DNA from: Bradyrhizobium sp. RD5-C2 | GTDB taxonomy: Bacteria; Pseudomonadota; Alphaproteobacteria; Rhizobiales; Xanthobacteraceae | DNA: 64,000 nt | Reading direction: 5' to 3' | Assembly (NCBI RefSeq): GCF_019972155.1 | Contig: NZ_BOVL01000012.1 | Coordinates: forward strand, 62,001 to 126,000 | Shown: piece after piece, positions 35,555 through 44,287 of the stretch | Numbering within the stretch: the stretch's first letter is position 1 | Layout: each line of letters begins with the position of its first letter | Notes under the pieces: model-generated | The model's database searches: none | Told to the model about the DNA's origin: nothing | What the model saw: only the letters and a program-made list of their open reading frames with translations | Made by a program: the position numbers and the translations under genes

Positions 35555-35763
35555 GCCTTACGGCCTCGTGGTGACGGGTTGCCTTACCCATTAACCTATC
35601 AGCAACCATGACGTCCGCAAAGCACGTTGGTTCCCAAGCACTTAGGCGGCCACTTATCCCCAGATGAAAGATCCCGGCGCTGTCCCAAAAGCGGTCGACC
35701 CCACCCGGATGAACCGGATGGGGCCGCCGTCCTTGGACGTTTCTTAGCTCAGGTAACTTGGTG

Positions 35764-35973
35764 TCAGGCCGAAACCCGCGACGGCTCCTCGACGATCGAG
35801 AAGCGCACGCCGGCCTTGTGGCGGCTCTCTTCCGAGACTTCCTTCCAGCACTCTTCGGCTTCCTTGCGGGTCTTGAACGGACCGCGGACCTGGGCGGAGC
35901 CTTCGACGAGCTTGTGGAAATTCATCGAGCCGAACTCGCCGCCGATCACCCAGAAATTGCTGCTCTTGCTCAT
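35764..35973 (-). CDS. DUF4170 small protein
   Basis: A 69-residue soluble protein (MSKSSNFWVIGGEFGSMNFHKL... RGPFKTRKEAEECWKEVS) of the DUF4170 family, function unknown, common in alphaproteobacteria. GGAGGAGA precedes ATG 35973 by a normal distance, so longer in-frame extensions are not needed. It is divergent from the ScfR/RamB-like regulator gene across 243 bp of AT-rich DNA. Confidence 0.84.
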   Translation of the reverse strand: MSKSSNFWVIGGEFGSMNFHKLVEGSAQVRGPFKTRKEAEECWKEVSEESRHKAGVRFSIVEEPSRVSA

Positions 35974-36139
35974 CGTCAGTCTCCTCCAAAAAATCCGGCT
36001 GCCTCTGCTCAGCGGCCTGAATTCTGATCCCCGCGACCTGCTCGCCGCACCGACATTCTTGACAGAGCATCGCGAAGTGCGTGTCAGGAGATAAACGCGA
36101 AAAGGTGAACTTCGTACAGATGCCTTGTTTTTTTTTGGT

Positions 36140-36192
36140 GATGTCATGTAACATCTGAACTTGTAATAAATGTCAATTTGTAAATATTGTCA
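36140..36192 (+). promoter_or_regulatory. Candidate autoregulatory operator region
   Basis: An unusually AT-rich patch holds a dyad GATGTCATGTAACATC (36140-36155) and two direct copies of a 15-mer, TTGTAATAAATGTCA (36161-36175) and TTGTAAATATTGTCA (36178-36192), which match at 12 of 15 positions and start 17 bp apart. It ends 25 bp before the regulator gene, where self-control would be expected. Confidence 0.55.
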
Positions 36193-36216
36193 CAAAAACA
36201 GGTCAGTAAGACTGTC

Positions 36217-37659
36217 ATGCCTGGCGAGTCGGGAAAGAAGCTGTTCGTTGGTCCGCGGTTCCGGCGGATCCGCCAGCAATTGGGGCTGTCGCAGACCCAG
36301 ATCGCCGAGGGGCTCGGCATCTCGCCCTCCTACATCAACCTGATCGAACGCAACCAGCGCCCGGTGACGGCGCAGATCCTGCTGCGGCTGGCCGAGACCT
36401 ACGACCTCGATCTGCGCGACCTCGCCACGGCCGACGAGGACCGCTTCTTCGCGGAACTCAACGAGATCTTCTCCGATCCCCTGTTCCGCCAGATCGACCT
36501 GCCGAAGCAGGAGCTGCGCGATCTCGCCGAGCTCTGCCCCGGCGTGACGCATGCGTTGCAGCGGCTCTACGCCGCCTATACCGAGGCGCGCCGCGGCGAG
36601 ACGCTGGTGGCGGCGCAGATGGCCGATCGCGAAGGCTCGCAGTTCGACGCCAACCCGATCGAGCGGGTGCGCGACCTGATCGAGGCCAACCGCAACTATT
36701 TTCCGGAGCTGGAGACCGCGGCGGAGAATCTGCGCGACGAGCTCAACGTGCCGACCGAGGGCCTGTTCACGGCACTCGCGACGCGGCTGCGGGAAAAGCA
36801 TTCGATCGTCACCCGCGTCATGCCGGTCGACGTGATGCGCGAGACGCTGCGCCGCTTCGATCGGCATCGCCGGCAGATCCTGATCTCCGAACTCGTCGAC
36901 AGTGCCGGCCGCAGCTTCCAGCTCGCGCTGCAGATCGGCTATGTCGAATGCGGCGCCGCGATCGATGCGATCGTCAGTCGCGCCGGCCCGCTCGACGACA
37001 CCGCGCGCCGGCTCTACCGCATCACGCTCGCCAATTATTTCGCGGCAGCCGCGATGATGCCCTATCAGGCATTTCACTCCGCGGCCGAGGCCCTGAGCTA
37101 CGACGTGCACGTGCTGGCACAGCGCTTCAACGCCGGCTTCGAGCAGGGCTGCCACCGCCTCACCACGCTGCAGCGGCCGAACGCGCGCGGCGTGCCGTTC
37201 TTCCTGTTGCGGGTCGACAATGCCGGCAACGTGTCGAAGCGATTTTCCTCGGGCACCTTCCCGTTCTCCAAATTCGGCGGCACCTGCCCGCTCTGGAATG
37301 TGCATTCGACCTTCGACATGCCCGACCGCCTGCTGAGCCAGGTGATCGAGCTGCCGGACGGCACGCGCTACTTCTCGATCGCGCAGACGGTGCGGCGGCC
37401 GGTGGCGCCCTATCCGCAGCCGCAGCCGCGCTTTGCGATCGGGCTCGGCTGCGAGATCCGTCACGCGGCCAAGCTCGTCTACGCGACCGGCATGGATCTG
37501 GAGAAGGTCGAGGGTACGCCGATCGGCGTCAACTGCCGGCTCTGCGAGCGCGAGAATTGCAGCCAGCGCGCCGAACCGCCGATCACGCGCAGCCTGATCC
37601 TAGACGAGACCACGCGGCGGGTCTCGTCGTTCGCGTTCTCGAATGCGCGGGAGTTGTGA
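36217..37659 (+). CDS. XRE-family regulator of the ScfR/RamB type
   Basis: A 480-residue regulator. An HTH_3 domain lies at about residues 12-70 (LGLSQTQIAEGLGISPSYINLIERNQRPVT as separate stretches), a central IrrE-like region (AMMPYQAFHSAAEALSYDVHVLAQRF), and a C-terminal domain with a Cys cluster CRLCERENCSQR. Proteins of this layout (RamB, ScfR, PrpC activators) sense short-chain acyl-CoA and control acetate or propionate use. ATG 36217 is preferred because the earlier TTG 36187 would overlap the operator-like repeats. Confidence 0.85.
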   Translation: MPGESGKKLFVGPRFRRIRQQLGLSQTQIAEGLGISPSYINLIERNQRPVTAQILLRLAETYDLDLRDLATADEDRFFAELNEIFSDPLFRQIDLPKQELRDLAELCPGVTHALQRLYAAYTEARRGETLVAAQMADREGSQFDANPIERVRDLIEANRNYFPELETAAENLRDELNVPTEGLFTALATRLREKHSIVTRVMPVDVMRETLRRFDRHRRQILISELVDSAGRSFQLALQIGYVECGAAIDAIVSRAGPLDDTARRLYRITLANYFAAAAMMPYQAFHSAAEALSYDVHVLAQRFNAGFEQGCHRLTTLQRPNARGVPFFLLRVDNAGNVSKRFSSGTFPFSKFGGTCPLWNVHSTFDMPDRLLSQVIELPDGTRYFSIAQTVRRPVAPYPQPQPRFAIGLGCEIRHAAKLVYATGMDLEKVEGTPIGVNCRLCERENCSQRAEPPITRSLILDETTRRVSSFAFSNAREL

Positions 37660-37661
37660 GA

Positions 37662-37919
37662 TCAATCGACGGCGGCAAAGGCCTTGCACCAGCCGTCCTT
37701 GCGGATGGCGCCCTCCACCACCTTGCAGCCGTCGGGCGCAACGAACAGCGTGCACAGTCCGCAGGAGTAGATGCCGTTCGGCGTGTCCTGGTATTCGGCT
37801 TGCGGTTTTGTCATTTTGTCGGAGGCTGCGGCGGGTCGCAGCAGCAGTGCCGCGGGAAGTCCGGAGATAGCGACGGCGATGAACGCCCGTCGCGAACATT
37901 CAGACTGTTGTTTGGCCAT
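37662..37919 (-). CDS. High-potential iron-sulfur protein (HiPIP)
   Basis: An 85-residue protein with a twin-arginine-like signal (SRRAFIAVAISGLPAALLL) and a mature part carrying Cys53, Cys56, Cys65 and Cys78 in the spacing C-x2-C-x8-C-x12-C, with the preceding Tyr43 that is conserved in HiPIPs. It holds a 4Fe-4S cluster and works as a soluble periplasmic electron carrier. The gene converges on the regulator gene, stops separated by 2 bp. Confidence 0.9.
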   Translation of the reverse strand: MAKQQSECSRRAFIAVAISGLPAALLLRPAAASDKMTKPQAEYQDTPNGIYSCGLCTLFVAPDGCKVVEGAIRKDGWCKAFAAVD

Positions 37920-38080
37920 GGTGTTCACCCCATGCGTCGTCCCGGCGAAAGCCGGGACACGTACTCCGCGGCGGCCATTGTAACCGCGACTCGTGGTTCC
38001 AGCATCGCGCAACAAGCAGCATTTTTGGTTGTGCGGGGATGACGGGATTGTTCTGATTCAAGTGTCAACAACTACGCGGT

Positions 38081-38182
38081 GTCATCACCCGCGAAAGCGG
38101 GTGATCCAGTATTCCAGAGACGGCACTGCTTGAACCGAGAGGCCGCGGCGTACTGGATCGCCCGGTCGAGCCGGGCGATGAC
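38081..38182. repeat. Palindromic repeat, family F
   Basis: GTCATCACCCGCGAAAGCGG is a small hairpin at the left; CGCCCGGTCGAGCCGGGCG is one at the right; ends GTCATC and GATGAC pair, as do inner CCAGTATTCC-like and GTACTGGAT-like strands. A longer, interrupted relative lies at 62175-62343. Confidence 0.8.
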
Positions 38183-38254
38183 AGGTACATTGGGAACGCA
38201 CCGGGGCTGTGCCGTCGAGTAAATCAGCACTTGAGGCGCAGCCCCTCTCTCCCA

Positions 38255-38359
38255 CGTCATCCCGGGGCGCGCCTGTTGGCGCGAGCCCGGAATCCATTAT
38301 GCCGCATAACTCGTGGATCAATGGATTCCAGGCTCTCGCTTCGCTCGCCCCGGAATGAC
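38255..38359. repeat. Palindromic repeat, family B
   Basis: Left end GTCATCCCGGGGCGCGC and right end CGCCCCGGAATGAC are near reverse complements; inner AATCCATT and AATGGATT pair. It lies just beyond the 3' end of the minus-strand gene at 38391. Confidence 0.8.
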
Positions 38360-38390
38360 CCCAGGAGTGCGGAAGCGCGATCGAACTCGC

Positions 38391-38822
38391 TCAGGGTTTG
38401 CGCAGGTTGAGCGAGAAGCGCAGATTCAGCGGCTGCAACATTTCCGGCGGCGGCGCTTCGCCGACATTGCCGCGCTTCAGGATGGTCCGCAGGTCCTCGG
38501 TCGCGCCGGCATCATTGAGCGCCGGAAACGCGACGTGTTCTAAGGTGCCGTCCGGGCTGAGCCAGGCGCGCACCACGAGCGTCGGCGGCGGCCCGTTCTC
38601 CTTGCCGGAATGCTCGATGACCCAGTTGCGGAAGCGATTGGCGACCGTCTCGTCGGCCGCGATCCATTCCTCGAACCGGTATTTGACCAGCTTGGCAAAC
38701 TGCGCCCATGACGGCGGCGCCTGTTCCGGATTGCGAAAGTTGGCGTCCTGGGCGTGGCCCGGCGCCGCGGACAGGATCAAGAGGCCGAACGAGAGCACGA
38801 GCGTGCCCCGCAAGATGAGCAT
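38391..38822 (-). CDS. Secreted protein with TonB-C-like fold, function unknown
   Basis: A 143-residue protein with a cleavable signal (MLILRGTLVLSFGLLILSAAPGHA). The mature part holds PTLVVRAWLSPDGTLEHVAFPAL, the pattern of a TonB C-terminal or TolA-like strand pair, followed by a helix and a final strand LNLRFSLNL. No TonB or Tol gene is adjacent. ATG 38822 gives the normal signal; the frame upstream of it is implausible. Confidence 0.7.
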   Translation of the reverse strand: MLILRGTLVLSFGLLILSAAPGHAQDANFRNPEQAPPSWAQFAKLVKYRFEEWIAADETVANRFRNWVIEHSGKENGPPPTLVVRAWLSPDGTLEHVAFPALNDAGATEDLRTILKRGNVGEAPPPEMLQPLNLRFSLNLRKP

Positions 38823-38949
38823 GGTTCTGGACAAGGGTTGACCGCAGACAGCTGACAGGACGACGCGCGAGCATCGCTCATTGTTGCAGGCATGTGACAC
38901 GTGCCGAGATGCTGGCAGCGCGATGCGCGCGGGATGCGGTGCCGCTCAG

Positions 38950-39669
38950 CTATGGCCGATCGTCCTCCTGGAAGCGGACGCCGTGCGCGGCAAGGAAGGA
39001 TTTGGCGTGCACGGCATCGACCGCCAGTACGCGATCGACCGTGGTCCTGCGGCTCACCACCCCTTCGACAAGGCCGCGGGAATCCAGCACCGGCGCGCCG
39101 CTGGTGCCGAAGGTGACGTTCGAGCGCAGCACGAGGTGCTCGGGATCGCGCAGCGTGGTATCGACGAACGCATTGCCGAGCGATCCGCCATGCGCGAGGA
39201 TCGGCTTCAGCCGGTCATAGGCCTCGGCAAACACCATGTCGTTGGCAACCGACGTATTCGCGCGCGGGAAGACCGCCGCGAGACCGAGCGTGCGCGGCAC
39301 CTTGATCAATGCAATGTCGCTCGCAGCCAGCGCCACCGCGCGCGCCGCGACGGCCCGGCCCTCCTTGCTGACGACAATGCGGGCGCAGTCCGCGACCGCA
39401 TGCCGCGCGGTCAGCATATGTCCGAGATCGTCGACAAAGAACGCGGTGCCGTCGAGCCGCTGGCTGACGTCGCGCGCCATCGGCTTTGCAGCCTCCATCT
39501 GTCGCGCCGGCTGAAACGGAGAGAATGGCACTTGCGCCATCACCCGCGGCGGCGTGAAGCCAATGAGCGCGCAGCCGATCGCAATACCGCCGGCCAGCCG
39601 GACAACGCGGACAGGCAATTTCGCGCGCGCCGTCGACGCCGCGCCCAAGATCGAAACCGAGTGATGCAC
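38950..39669 (-). CDS. Trypsin-like serine protease, exported
   Basis: A 239-residue protein with a signal or anchor helix (about residues 23-40). Catalytic His90 (LTARHAV), Asp118 (AASDIALIK) and Ser190 (FGTSGAPV) are in the order and spacing of chymotrypsin-like proteases; no PDZ domain follows, so it is smaller than DegP. A secreted or periplasmic housekeeping or stress protease is likely. The start is GTG 39669, the first codon that includes the helix. Confidence 0.83.
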   Translation of the reverse strand: MHHSVSILGAASTARAKLPVRVVRLAGGIAIGCALIGFTPPRVMAQVPFSPFQPARQMEAAKPMARDVSQRLDGTAFFVDDLGHMLTARHAVADCARIVVSKEGRAVAARAVALAASDIALIKVPRTLGLAAVFPRANTSVANDMVFAEAYDRLKPILAHGGSLGNAFVDTTLRDPEHLVLRSNVTFGTSGAPVLDSRGLVEGVVSRRTTVDRVLAVDAVHAKSFLAAHGVRFQEDDRP

Positions 39670-39908
39670 CTTGAGAACCCAACCCGCCCTTCAGCGTCGC
39701 CGCGCAAATCGTTGGCCGGCAACGCTTGTACATACACCGCACGTGAAGGCGGCTGAAGACCCCGCGGACGATGCGCCGCGCCGCAACGCTTTCGAACGAA
39801 CGGCCGTCACGTCGATGCATCAAAATGTGAAACGATGACTTTCCATCATTGCCGTTTCAGGACGGCGGCTGCGACCACATGATCTCAGGAGTCACATGGA
39901 GGTCTCAG

Positions 39909-40322
39909 ATGAACGAGCATGCCAGCAAGACCAGCGTCGCGCTCTCGGCGGGCGCAGACGCGAGCCGGATCGAAACGCTGCTCATCCGCAACCTCCCGGA
40001 GGTTTTCGGCGAAGGCGATCCGGTACGCCGCAGGGCCGCAATTGAAGAGCTCTACACCGCGGACTGCGTGCTCTACGCGCCGCCAGGCATTCTTGTCGGC
40101 CGCGACGCGCTCGACAAGTTCGCCGGCGATCTCCGCGCGACGCATCCGCACTTTGTTTATACGCCGCACGGCGCGCCGCAGGCGCTGCACAATTCGGGAC
40201 GCCTGGCGTGGGGCTCCGGACCGAAAGGCGAAACGCCGGTCTATACCGGCGTGGATTTCATCATCGCGCGGGACGGCAAGATCGCGGCGCTTTACGTGTA
40301 TCTGGACTCTCCGCCCTCATGA
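39909..40322 (+). CDS. SnoaL/NTF2-like protein
   Basis: A 137-residue cone-shaped alpha+beta barrel protein: EELYTADCVLYAPPGILVGRDALDKFAGDLRATHP and the terminal GVDFIIARDGKIAALYVYLD are typical of SnoaL-like polyketide-cyclase relatives. The ligand is unknown. GGAGG lies six bases before ATG 39909. It is followed by 266 bp in which I see no gene. Confidence 0.82.
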   Translation: MNEHASKTSVALSAGADASRIETLLIRNLPEVFGEGDPVRRRAAIEELYTADCVLYAPPGILVGRDALDKFAGDLRATHPHFVYTPHGAPQALHNSGRLAWGSGPKGETPVYTGVDFIIARDGKIAALYVYLDSPPS

Positions 40323-40588
40323 GCGGAGGCGGCGCGGTGCCGCAATCGCCGCGCCGAAGACGCGCTGAACGAGGCGGCGGACGTCATGCGACGGCACAAC
40401 CGGCCGGGGCTATGCGAGCCAGCATGCGCGCGCGACATCCGCCTGAGCGACTGCCCATCCGTTAACGCGCCCCGGATCTGCGGCGCGCAACGGCCCTCGC
40501 CTCCGCGCGGGACACTGTGAAGCGCCGCCGCGCGCGAGTGACAGCGGTCATCAGATCGATCTGTGCCGCGTTTCGTGGTCCGTGCCTG

Positions 40589-40924
40589 CTAGCTTCCTGG
40601 AGGTGAATAAGCAGCCTTGAGCTTGCTCGCGTGCTGACGCACCACCTTGATCTCGTCCTGCGTGAACAGCCGGACCAGCTTCGCATTCTGGATGGCGCCC
40701 GACGCCACGACCACGCCGGTGATGGCAGGCGCCACGGTCGGATCCGGCACGTCGAAGATCACCATCACGCCGGGGCCATCGGCCGCCGTGCTGTACATCG
40801 AAATCAGCTTGCCGCCGGCCGTCTCGATCAACTTTTTGGCCGCCTCATACCGATTGGTTGTCGGGTTCTCCATGATGTTGTTGATGGAACGCGGTGTGTA
40901 TTCCCCTGAGAGGCAGAAATGCAT
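40589..40924 (-). CDS. GYD-domain protein
   Basis: A 111-residue ferredoxin-like protein: NRYEAAKKLIETAGGKLISMYSTAADGPGVMVIFDVPD resembles the GYD family (uncharacterised, similar to antibiotic-synthesis and stress proteins). GGAGGG precedes ATG 40924. The gene stands alone. Confidence 0.78.
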   Translation of the reverse strand: MHFCLSGEYTPRSINNIMENPTTNRYEAAKKLIETAGGKLISMYSTAADGPGVMVIFDVPDPTVAPAITGVVVASGAIQNAKLVRLFTQDEIKVVRQHASKLKAAYSPPGS

Positions 40925-41345
40925 GGCAATCCCTCCACTTGGCTGGGAATGAAAAAATCAGTCGCCCGGGCGTGACCCAGGCAGAAGGTTTTTCGTACTG
41001 AAAATGAGACCGTAAGGCCTGCCGATGGCCATTTGCTCTGCCGCGCATTCTCCGGAATTCGGCGTGACCGGTGGCAGCTCGCCGCGCAATCTACATCAAA
41101 TGACCGGCAAATGAAATTGCGTTTCGCAACGCCGGAAATAATCGCCCCGTCATCGAACGACCATGAAGGGCAGCCCGCCTGACCTGATGCGCGAGCGAGC
41201 ACCGCCGATCGTCTCTGCATCGGACACAGCGCGACGCCGCGATGCGCACGGCAGAACGAATCTCGTGGCGACAAACGTCCTGTGGTAGATGTCACCCGCG
41301 CTCATTGCCGAGCGCGTAGCTCGATTGAACAGGGAGTTTTCAGAT
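40925..41345. other. Gap without a supportable gene
   Basis: In these 421 bp I see no gene, repeat or clear promoter. AT content is slightly higher near 40970-41110 than in the flanking genes, which fits divergent regulatory DNA between the GYD-domain gene and the secreted cupin gene. Confidence 0.5.
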
Positions 41346-41717
41346 ATGAATTTCCGTGCATATGGCATTTCAATTGTCGGATTGCTTGCGGCGGTCTCTG
41401 CGACGGCGGCTGCGGATTCTCCACCGAGCTATCAAAGCGATCCGGACACCTACAAGGTCATCTTCGAGGATCAGAATTTCCGCGTCATCGCCGCGACATG
41501 GAAGAAGGGGACGACAGACAAGCCGCATTCGCACCCGGTGCCGTTCGTGGTCTATCCACTGACCGACTGCACCATTCGCCTGCACAATGCCGACGGCACC
41601 ACGCGAGACACCCCCAGCAAGGCAGGCACGGCGTTTGCCGGGCCACTCGTGGTATCTCACACCGCCGAGAACATCAGCAGCGACGACTGCAAGGCGGTCT
41701 TCGTTGAGCGCAAATAG
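41346..41717 (+). CDS. Secreted cupin-like protein
   Basis: A 123-residue protein with a signal (MNFRAYGISIVGLLAAVSATAAA) and a small beta-barrel: KVIFEDQNFRVIAATWKKGTTDKPHSHPVPFVVYPL carries the HxH metal-site pattern of cupins. Enzyme role unknown. AGGGAG precedes ATG 41346. It is followed by a 247-bp gap and an aldo/keto reductase gene on the same strand. Confidence 0.76.
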   Translation: MNFRAYGISIVGLLAAVSATAAADSPPSYQSDPDTYKVIFEDQNFRVIAATWKKGTTDKPHSHPVPFVVYPLTDCTIRLHNADGTTRDTPSKAGTAFAGPLVVSHTAENISSDDCKAVFVERK

Positions 41718-41964
41718 CCGAGCCGCCGGCGGCGATATCTCCGTGATCATCCGTCGGCATTCCGACCGGGCAATGCCGACGGATCCCGTGACAGATGACC
41801 CGCAACGCTGCTCCCAAACTGGACAGCAGCGTCGCGCGTTTGCGGCCGGCTCTGGTCGCAACCGCTCGGAAACAGCGCAATGCGGACCCCGGCGTGCCTT
41901 GCAAACAAGGCCGATCTGCCTCAGTCTCCCGCGCCTCCCGTCAAGAACAAGAGAAAGAACACTC

Positions 41965-42915
<951 letters not shown>

Positions 42916-42959
42916 CGGCGCAGGCTAGGCCTGCTGGCTCTGGCCGCAAAGGCGGAGCG

Positions 42960-43077
42960 CTCCCTCTCCCGCTTGCGGGGGAGGCTGGGGTGGGGGCTCT
43001 CTCCGCGAGTCGTATCATGGGGATAGCCCCCACCCGCCGCGCTGCGTGCGTCGGCCTCCCCCGCAAGCGGGAGAGGC
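42960..43077. repeat. Palindromic repeat, family D
   Basis: CTCCCTCTCCCGCTTGCGGG at the left and CCCGCAAGCGGGAGAGGCG at the right are reverse complements, with GTGGGGGCT and AGCCCCCAC pairing inside. It separates the convergent aldo/keto reductase and htpX genes. Confidence 0.85.
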
Positions 43078-43120
43078 GAAGAAAATACGCGGCTGCAGTT
43101 CAAGATGATTTCACCCCGCC

Positions 43121-44053
43121 CTAGCCCCACGGCCCGCGCTGGCCCGAGGCACCGCCCCACGGGCTGCGTGGCGGGTAGCTGGCGCCGGCCGGGCGCGGCG
43201 CGGTCTGGGTGCCGAGCTCGGCGGCGAGCTGCTGCAGCGCGGCGATGCGGTTCGCGGTCGAGGGGTGGGTGGCGAACAGATTGTCAACGCCGCGGCCCGA
43301 CAGCGGGTTGATGATGAACATGTGCGCGGTGGCCGGATTGCGCTCGGCTTCCATGTTCGGCAGCTGATGCGAAGCGTTCTCGATCTTCGCGAGCGCTGAT
43401 GCCAGCCACATCGGCTGGCCGACGATGCGCGCGCCGAGATTGTCGGCGGCGTATTCGCGGGTGCGGCTGATCGCCATCTGCACCAGCATGGCGCCGAGCG
43501 GCGCCAGGATCATCATCGCGATCGAGCCGACGATGCCGGGGCCGTTGTTGTTGCGGTTGCCCCCGAAGAACATGCCGAACTGCGCCAGCATCGAGATCGC
43601 GCCGGCGATCGTCGCGGTGATCGTCATGGTCAGCGTGTCGTGATGCTTGATATGCGCAAGCTCGTGCGCGATCACGCCGGCGAGCTCCTCGCGGCTGAGC
43701 TGCTGCATCAATCCCGTGGTGACGGCGACCGCCGCATTCTCCGGATTGCGGCCGGTCGCGAATGCGTTCGGCTGCGCCTCGTCCATCACGAACACGCGCG
43801 GCATCGGCAGAGCGGCGCGCTGCGCGAGCTCCGCGACGAGATTGTAAAGCTCCGGTGCCGAACGTGCATCGACCTGGTGGGCGCCGTACATCGACAGCAC
43901 CATGCGGTCGGAATTCCAGTAGGTGAACAGATTTGTCGCAGCCGCGACGATCAGCGCGATCACGGCGCCGGTGCCGCCGCCGATCAGATAGCCGACGCCC
44001 ATGAACAGCGCGGTGAGGCCGGCAAGCAGGAGCGCGGTGCGGAAATAATTCAT
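43121..44053 (-). CDS. htpX: Membrane protease HtpX
   Basis: A 310-residue M48B protease of membrane-protein quality control. HELAH at residues 130-134 gives the zinc His pair and catalytic Glu; [14 protein letters not shown] gives the third ligand. Four hydrophobic segments lie at about 7-23, 27-44, 142-160 and 175-193. The C-terminus is a Pro/Gly tail, [19 protein letters not shown], not needed for the fold. GAGGGA precedes ATG 44053. Confidence 0.95.
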   Translation of the reverse strand: MNYFRTALLLAGLTALFMGVGYLIGGGTGAVIALIVAAATNLFTYWNSDRMVLSMYGAHQVDARSAPELYNLVAELAQRAALPMPRVFVMDEAQPNAFATGRNPENAAVAVTTGLMQQLSREELAGVIAHELAHIKHHDTLTMTITATIAGAISMLAQFGMFFGGNRNNNGPGIVGSIAMMILAPLGAMLVQMAISRTREYAADNLGARIVGQPMWLASALAKIENASHQLPNMEAERNPATAHMFIINPLSGRGVDNLFATHPSTANRIAALQQLAAELGTQTAPRPAGASYPPRSPWGGASGQRGPWG

Positions 44054-44191
44054 CGTGGTTCCCTCACGGCGAGCGGAATGCTGCCACAACTGACGCCGCT
44101 GAGGTAGGGATTTTGCCGCTGAAGCCGCAAGGGGAAGGTGTGCGTCGCAGCGACGCGGCGCGGATTAACGATTGGTCATGTGACGCGATCG

Positions 44192-44277
44192 GTAGCCCGG
44201 ACGGAGCGAAGCGAAATCCGGGACTACCTCACCGCGGAGAAACTGCCCCGGATTGCGCTTCGCTCCATCCGGGCTAC
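44192..44277. repeat. Palindromic repeat, family H
   Basis: GTAGCCCGGACGGAGCGAAG at the left and GCTTCGCTCCATCCGGGCTA at the right pair almost completely. This is a common rhizobial element. It lies between htpX and the minus-strand histidine kinase gene. Confidence 0.85.
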
Positions 44278-44287
44278 GATCCCGCGC

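Larger units (their letters stand above)
37920..38390. other. Gene-free gap filled with three repeat families
   Basis: This 471-bp stretch has no supportable gene. It holds a family C palindrome (37936-37958), a family F unit (38081-38182) and a family B unit (38255-38359), one after another, separated by short unremarkable sequence. Confidence 0.8.

Noticed and set aside
34926..35609. Extension of the glycine-rich gene across the next gene
   Set aside because: The extra frame is antisense-like in composition and overlaps the tail-anchored protein gene at 34979-35554.
36140..36155. A second Zur-type site
   Set aside because: GATGTCATGTAACATC resembles the motif but the arms are short and the spacing is three bases too small.
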